DNA of 64,000 bases from Effrenium voratum (taxonomy: Eukaryota > Sar > Dinophyceae > Suessiales > Symbiodiniaceae), in NCBI GenBank assembly GCA_963377175.1, contig CAUJNA010001241.1, positions 1 through 64,000 on the forward strand. Reading direction: 5' to 3'. The notes below the pieces were generated by a model. That model was not told the origin of the DNA. It worked only from the letters and a program-made list of their open reading frames with translations, and searched no databases. Below, piece by piece: positions 57,827-64,000 of the stretch. The translations under genes were made by a program, and so were the position numbers. Numbering within the stretch: position 1 is the stretch's first letter; each line of letters opens with the position of its first letter.

Positions 57827-60657
57827 GCCTCAAGACGGTGGTGGACCAGCACTCCCTAGACATAGCGGCGAGGATCACGCCGCTGGAGGTCGACACCAAG
57901 GTGGCCAACGCTCTCCTGGGCGTCGTCACCGCCGCGCGCTGCGCCTCCATCTCGGGGCTGCAGGCCTCCAAGGCGGACGCCAGCGCCCTGACTGCTTACG
58001 CCCTGCTCTCGGAGGTGGACTCTAAGATAGCGGCGGCCCTCTTGGGCGCAGTCACCACGGCAACCCTGGACGCCGCCCTCCTCGGCAAGGCGGACGCAAG
58101 CGCGCTGGCCGCCCTGCTCTCCACGGTGGACGGCTTGGACACGCCGCTGGAGGTAGACACCAAGATAGCAAATGCCCTGCTGGGTCTCGCCACCGAGGCC
58201 TTCGTCGCAGCGCAGCTTGCTAGCCGGGACGCCAGCATCACGGCGCTCCAGGGGGCCTAGGCCGACGCGACGCTGCTGGCCTCATACGCCACGAACGCCG
58301 CGCTCTCGGCCAGCGAGACCACGCTCCAGAGCGCCCTCGACGCAATCCTCGCGGAGCTCGCCGCCCTGCAGCTTTCCGGCAGCGGCGGGGTTGTTAACGC
58401 GCCGGTCTGGGCGGGCTTCACTACTTGGGAGCTCGTTCGCGGAAGCAACGTCGTTCGCAACCTGCATCTGGAGGCTCCTCTCTCTGCTGCGCTGGCCAAC
58501 GGCGACGACACGCTGAGCATCACGGCCGACTGCTACTCCATCGCAGCGGCGGACGCGGCCCTCGCGGCTGCGCTGCTGGCCTACTACACCTCGGCGCAAG
58601 TGGACGCGCTGTTGGGAGACTACCGCACAGGGGCAGCGCAGGACGCGGAGACGACCAGCGCCATCTCGGCCGCGCTGCTGGCCTACTACACCTCGGCGCA
58701 AGTGGACGCGCTGTTGGGAGATTACCGCACGGCAAGCGCAGGACACGCAGACGCAGGCGGCCATCACGGGCGCGCTGCTGGCCTACGGACGGGCCCGGAC
58801 CAGGACGTGTTCACAACCAACCAAATCACCTCGGCGCTGGTGGCGTACCGCTCAGCCGCCAACCAGGACACGGCAACAGCCGCGCTGCTCAGCTACTACA
58901 CCATCGCGCAGGTGGACGGCCTCCTTGCCGGCAACCTCATCGTCACGGAGGCGGCCTCGGCCCTGCAAATAGCCGTGCGCTTTCCGGACGACGGAGGGGC
59001 CGACGAGGTGGTGGCCGCCATAGGAGAGCAGATCCACGGACGTCTCACTGTCAAACTGGACGGTTCGCCCCAGCAGCGGCTGCAGGCCACGCACACCGCG
59101 GGCGCAGTGAGCGTGGACGGCTACGCCCTGACCCTGGCGGTGAACCCCTGGAACATCGTGCGCACCTACAACTTGACGCCAGGCCGAGAGCTCCTCTTTG
59201 CCTGCCGGTACCGGCTCGGCACGGCCTCCAACTTCGTGGTGTACATGTCCGAGGCCGACAACGTCTACAACCCCCTGCACGGCAGCTTCGTGGGCGACCA
59301 GGGCGCCTGGAGCACGGCCAAGATGTACTTCACTGTGCTTCCAAACGGAGTTGCGAAGCTTCACTTCGGGGTGTTCCAGGCGCCGGGCCTGCCCAACCAG
59401 ACGGCTGGAACGGTGGACGTCTACGGCGTCCAGATCCTGGATGCAACCCTGGAGGCAGGCAACACGACGGAGGTCAAGGCAGACACGACGGCCTCAGCCC
59501 TGCTGCTGAAGCATGAGTTCCTCGACGGAGGCCGAGTCACGCTGGCCACCCTGGGCGAGGTGCTGCTGGAACCCACACTCGCCACATTAGGCAACTTCCT
59601 GGTGCGCTCCAACAGCCAGAGCTCCGTGCTCGGCCAGCTTCACAGTGGGAGGCTTCCAGCTGGAGGGCTATGCCATGACTCTGAGCGCCTTTGCCTGGAA
59701 CATTGTGCGCACCTACTTCGCCTACCGGTACCGGCTGGGCACGGCCTCCAACTTGGTGATGTACGTCAGCGCGGCCGACAACGACTACGTGGGCGTCACC
59801 GGCACCTTCCTCGGCACGGCCACGCAGGGTGTCTGGAGCACGGCGCGCCTGGACTTCTCGGTGCCACCAGGAGGAGTCGCAAAGTTGCACTTCGGAGCCT
59901 TCTTCGGAGGCTCGATCCCTGGGCTGGTGCAGCAGTCAGCGGGCACGCTGGAGCTGTACAGCATGCAGATCAGGGCCTCAGCCTTCGAGGGAGAGTCGGT
60001 CTCCGCGACGGACCTGCTGGCGGACTCGCTGGCCCTCACGGGCTCGGCCACGCTGGACGGGCTCACCGCGCAGGGCAACGTGGGCTGCGACCAGCTGCTG
60101 TGCAACGACGTGAACTGCACAGACGTGTTCACGACGGGCGTGGACGCCTCGGGCGCAGTCTCCTGCGCTGCGCTCACTGCCACACCGTCGCCGGAGCTAC
60201 GCTGTCGTCCACAGGCGCCGTGTCAGGCAGCTCGCTGAGCATCACCGGCGCGGCCAGCGTGGGCCTGCTGAGCTCGGCCACCGGAATCACCGGCAGCACA
60301 CTCACCATCAACAACACGGCCGGGAACTTCACCACGGTGGGCGACGTGTCCACGGGGACATTGACGGCCTCTCACCGGGGCGGTCACGCCACGCTGACGA
60401 TCACCGGGGCGGCCTCCGCGGGCCCGCTGGACTGCGAGAGCCTGGACTGCACCTTCACGGCCACGAGCGGTGGAGTGTCGACGGGCAGCGTGGTCTGCGG
60501 CGACGTGACGAGCTCGGGCACGGTCTCCGCTTTGCGTCCAACACGCTCACCGTGACCAACACCTCCGACTTCTCGGACGATCTCTTCCTGACGAAGAGCT
60601 GGGCGGGCTGGAGCAAGCTGCAGATTTCCAACAACAGCGCGGCCTCCGGCCCGGAGC
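57827..60657 (+). pseudogene. Fiber middle fragment, frameshifted, running into a host exon
   Basis: Starts at the GLKTVVDQHSLDIAAR block of the fiber and continues through the A/S-rich repeats (LLGKADASALAALLS), the YYTSAQVDALLGDYRT units, the lectin-like VRFPDDGGADEVVAAIGEQ segments and the shaft (GNVGCDQLL) to KLQISNNSAASGPEL. An in-frame stop at ~58258 and several frameshifts break it. At ~60657 the frame passes without interruption into the proline/glutamine-rich host exon. It lacks the N-terminus and the S74 end. Confidence 0.75.
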
Positions 60658-62341
60658 TGCCAACACAGGTTGAAGCGCAGCCCCAGCCCACGCAGGTTGC
60701 TTTGCCATCGCAGCCAGCAGTGCCGCCAATTGCCCCATCCCAGCAGACAATGGTTGAGCTGGCCGTTGCTACCCCTCACCAGCAGCCATTGCATCCGTTG
60801 CCCTCCCAGCAACCAGCAGTCAAGGCAGAGCCCTCGCAGAACCCTGCCCCAGCCCCACCAGTGCAGTTGGCTCCAGATTTGTCCTCGCAGGCAACTGCCT
60901 CGACAAGCTTGGCTCTGCAGTCAACAGGATTGCCTGCCCAACAGACAATTGCCCCAGGCAGCACACCCATGGTGCAGCAGCAAGCACCATCGCCCGCTAC
61001 TCAAGTGGAGCCAGCAACTACTGCCAGCCCGAACCCCGCGCCATCAGATCTCCCTGTAAAGGGAATTTTGAAGGTCGCACCTGGACAGCCCGTGGGCTCC
61101 ACTGCATCCAGTGGGCCAAACAGCAGCACACATCCAAAAGAGTATGCTGCCTTCAGGCGTGTTGCCAAAGGAAAGATGTACGGGCAAGTTGATGAGCTCA
61201 AGAGGGCTTGGGAGCTTCTTGGCTTGGCAATTCATGTTTTTGTTTACTCAGAGTCTTTGCATGATGTGTTTGTTCTGAACTGCGTTGGTTGCAGTTCAGG
61301 CGTGGTGGAGATGAACGGCTGGCAGCTTTCCAGAAGTATGTGCTGGCGGAAGGTGGTTTCTAAATTGTACTTCAAAAGTGCACCGTTTCTCTGTAGGAGA
61401 CCCATTGGCAGTGGAGACCGTGCTGCGGTTTCGCAAGATGCAGGAAGTCTCTGACACGGACAGAGGCCTTTCTAATAAGTGTGTGAGTACATTCGTGCTG
61501 ACTGAGTGTGTCAGGTCACTACATCGTGTGGGACGCGGTGGTGTCGAAGCACAGCGGCGACACCTGCGCAGCAGGGCGATTTGCGCAAAAGCGGCGGGAC
61601 CAGCACCTGCGGAACACTGGTGCCGAAACGTTCCTCTGGTACTCTGAGCAGGAGCGTCAGGTGGTCACGAAAAGGATCGATGAAGTAGCGGCAGAGTTGG
61701 GTGCTGACCCAGGTACGGCCATGGCACTGATGGGCCACTTCGGGGCGCACGCTGTGGCAAGTCAGAGCGCGGGTGCACCCTTGCGTGTTTTGGACCCACC
61801 AGGCAGCACTCCATCCCCAAAGCCGAAGGCAGAAGCAAAGAAGAAGCAGCGTAAGGAGAAGCAAGCTGGCTCGGAGATGGAACTCCACTTGCCTGAGAAT
61901 GGAGAGCTGGCCTTGTTCATCCCGGCCTGGATCCAGAGTGCAACCGCTGCGCAAGGGCAATGTGCTCAGCTAGTGGCACAGCTGCTTGGCTTTTGACTTT
62001 TGCGTGGTGTGTGTGTGGCTGCTGATTGAATGGCTTGGACATGCGGGTTGAGCCCATGGATTATTTGAATGTGCGGCTGTGTGTACTTCAGGCTTGAGCA
62101 ATTTGAATCGCAAGAAGCCTTGGCGCAGCTGATCAGCACAGCTGGTGATGGGCTTGCCCGAATGCGCCGTGAACTTCTGAGCTTGTCCGACCCAAGCCCT
62201 GCAGATGCGCAGGCAGTGTTGCATCGTGGGTCCGGGTTTGTTGAAGGCTATAAGAAGCACACCCGCACCGCCCAGACACTAATTGCTACTGCCAAACCAA
62301 AGGGTAAGGCGCATCCAAAGGCAAAGGGCGCCAATAAGTGA
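60658..62341 (+). CDS. Host-type multi-exon gene, P/Q-rich start, function unknown
   Basis: Exons are inferred by reading frame and splice sites. Exon 1 (to 61221) is P/Q/A-rich (QVEAQPQPTQ) and ends EYAAFRRVAKGKMYGQVDELKRAWELL. An intron from 61222 (GCTTGG donor) to 61396 (TGTAG) joins LLG to DPLAVETVLRFRKMQ. After a second short intron (about 61483 to 61512) comes HYIVWDAVVSKHSGD...WYSEQERQVV and a lysine-rich linker. A third intron, donor GCTTGG near 61982 and acceptor TTCAG near 62091, restores VAQLLEQFESQEAL. The frame closes at 62341. GC-AG introns fit dinoflagellates. No domain is recognised; the true 5' end was probably lost when virus DNA was joined to exon 1. Confidence 0.5.
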
Positions 62342-62945
62342 GGTCATTGGCATGGCTGGGTGATATGGTGCCAGTAAATGATTTCGAACCAATTGAGATG
62401 TTGACTGAGTACTCTCAAGAACATTCAAGAACTACCAGCTTTGCCAGGCCTCGTCATGGGCTCTTGTAGGCGTGCTTGCTATGATCCAAGCTAGGGGCGG
62501 CTTCAATATGTGAAGATCACATTGCAGCTACACACACATGTGTGTGCGCTGGATGCACTGAGTATGCAACCTTGCAACATCAAAGTGTGCCTTTGTTTGC
62601 AACTCCAGGCTTGGTCCAGTGCACTGGATGTGGGGGTTGTGTGTATGCTTGCAGTGAAGCCTTTGATCGACGTTCACTGATGTGTGAGATGAAAAGCTAG
62701 TGTGTGCGTGTTGTTTCAGGATGAATTGCATATGCTTGAACAGTGAGTCAACCGTTGCGTGTGTTGCCTCACCTTAAGTTCACACCTTGCCGATTTGAGA
62801 GTGGATCAAAGCTTGTGAATGGTGCATTGGAGATCACATCACACACACACACACCCATGCGAGCACTGTGTTTTGCAAGGGCCAAGATAGATGCAGATAA
62901 ATGTGAGCTGTGTGCATGACTGACTTCCCTGCGTGTCTTCATGCG
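62342..62945. other. Intron or intergenic sequence, no gene
   Basis: TG-rich sequence with a short CA repeat at ~62838-62852 and repeated TGTGTG words. It holds no supported gene. It may be an intron if the exons at 62946 onwards belong to the gene before it. Confidence 0.4.
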
Positions 62946-63972
62946 CAGCCATGTGGAAACGCTTGCAGAAGATCAACAACCACGCTGTATGCAAACCGCA
63001 GCCCAAAGGAAAAATGACATTGGGCGAAAGCCCGATCATGCAGCTGGCAGCTTCCCAGGTTGGACGTGGCAAATCTGCTAAGCTGGTGAAGGATATGGCT
63101 GAGGCTTGTGTGAGAGAATGCGGCGCAGATGCTGTCACCACCAGCAACAATTCCTGCGTGCAACCTTTTGTAATATGCGCAGTGTTTTCCTTGGATCATC
63201 ACTCATGAGAGTTTTGTTTTGAAGGAAGCCCACAAAGAAACCCATCTTTCGTGAGATCCCCTTAGCAAATTGCATTCCATAGCACGTTTCTTAGGCACAA
63301 TTCACTCAGACTCCTTTTTGGAAGTTGGTTTGAATTAGTGGAGACATGTGATTCCTTGTCCTTTTTGAACTTTGCAAAGGCACTCGCTGGGCTGCCAGTC
63401 TGCGGGATGCTGGACGGTGTGAGCAAGCTATCCACATGGCCACTCAAAAAGGAGGTGATGCAACTTGGTGAATTTAAGTATGTGCTGTGTACACGTGTGT
63501 ACATTATTGCCATGCTTGCATGCGGTGAACCTTAAGTTGGTTCTGCACCTATGTGTGCTGCATCATGTGAGGATCGTGCAATTAAATGCCCGCTCACAAC
63601 CACCGTCCTTCCATTGGTTGACCCATATGAGAAGAGGCGACCGGGGCAATCTGCAAAAGCCAAGAACAATAAGAGAAAGAGTAAAAGAAAGCTGAAGAAG
63701 AAATGGAACGCACCTCCTGCTGTGGTGTATCGTGAGTGGCCCGTGTACAGCCCTCTCAACATGATGAAGGGCATGACGTCAGCGGGGTGCTTCAGTTTGG
63801 TGAGCATTGGTGGCATTATTTAAAGATGTTTTTCCGCAGTGGAATTTGCATGAGTCAATTCACGATTCAGTTTTGTGGCTCCTTAAGGACAGGGGACATT
63901 GACTGGCTGGACTTCTGGGAAAAAGCAAAGACAGAGCCATGGGGTGCGTTGCTTGCTTGCACAGTGGCATGA
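62946..63972 (+). CDS. Candidate host exons, function unknown
   Basis: Three blocks look like coding exons separated by TG-rich introns. About 62946-63110 (after TGCGCAG) reads WKRLQKINNHAVCKPQPKGKMTLGESP and RGKSAKLVKDMAEACV. About 63380-63480 reads ALAGLPVCGMLDGVSKLSTWPLKKEVMQLGEF. About 63555-63800 reads CEDRAIKCPLTTTVLPLVDPYEKRR, a lysine-rich stretch, then PAVVYREWPVYSPLNMMKGMTSAGC. A further part (IDWLDFWEKAKTEPWGAL) may end at 63972. I do not recognise the protein. The exon borders are approximate, and the relation to the gene before it is unknown. Confidence 0.35.
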
Positions 63973-64000
63973 TCAATTTGGAACACGTGTGCTTTGACAA

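Overview
The window looks like nuclear DNA of a dinoflagellate, most likely Symbiodiniaceae-like. This is inferred from three things: a GC-rich intronless giant retroelement that carries a cytosine methyltransferase (a trait reported for Symbiodinium retrotransposons), GC-AG introns in the right-hand host gene, and dense nested mobile DNA. Taxonomy is not proven from the sequence.

Layout. (1) 1-9493: decayed, GC-rich Polinton/Maverick-like virus DNA: the C-terminal part of a family B DNA polymerase, two tandem coiled-coil genes, a DDE (rve) integrase, a huge repetitive fiber gene ending in an S74-type chaperone domain, a repeat-rich non-coding block, then a chimeric scrap of reverse transcriptase joined to a fiber scrap. 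(2) 9494-14022 and 35464-55038: a giant non-LTR-like retroelement. Its genes encode, in order, a C5 cytosine methyltransferase, an apurinic-type (EEP) endonuclease, a reverse transcriptase, RNase H, a family A-like DNA polymerase domain, a degraded region of unknown function, and a helicase fused to a Tpt1/KptA RNA 2'-phosphotransferase-like domain. A long 3' region ends in a short poly(A). Several frameshifts break the frame. (3) 14028-35458: a 21.4 kb AT-rich Polinton-like virus (PLV) inserted inside the methyltransferase domain, with ~903 bp terminal inverted repeats (TIRs) starting 5'-AG and a 5 bp target duplication CTATG. It carries the morphogenesis set (major capsid, penton-type minor capsid, packaging ATPase, S74 fiber), a polymerase-helicase, an rve integrase, a DNA methyltransferase, a GIY-YIG nuclease, a lipase-like protein and several zinc-binding proteins. 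(4) 55039-60657: more GC-rich virus debris: a truncated integrase joined to a fiber N-terminus, a second copy of the non-coding block, and two more fiber pieces. (5) 60658-64000: exons of a host-type gene of unknown function, the first fused in frame to the last fiber piece.

Order of events, as inferred: GC-rich virus copies integrated and were shuffled; the retroelement's poly(A) end landed in an integrase copy; the AT-rich virus then inserted into the retroelement. Near-identical TIRs and mostly open genes make the AT-rich virus the youngest layer. Its remaining lesions are single-base differences at short homopolymers (polymerase-helicase, fiber, left TIR gene), so sequencing error or early decay are both possible.

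How the genes work together: in the AT-rich element, integrase and TIRs mediate insertion, the polymerase-helicase replicates DNA, the ATPase packages it, and the capsid, penton and fiber proteins build the particle. A shared TTTAAAG plus TATA-like promoter sits 35-44 bases before the start codons of four of its genes. In the retroelement, endonuclease, RT and RNase H make up the copying machine, and the methyltransferase, extra polymerase, helicase and phosphotransferase-like domain are unusual additions.
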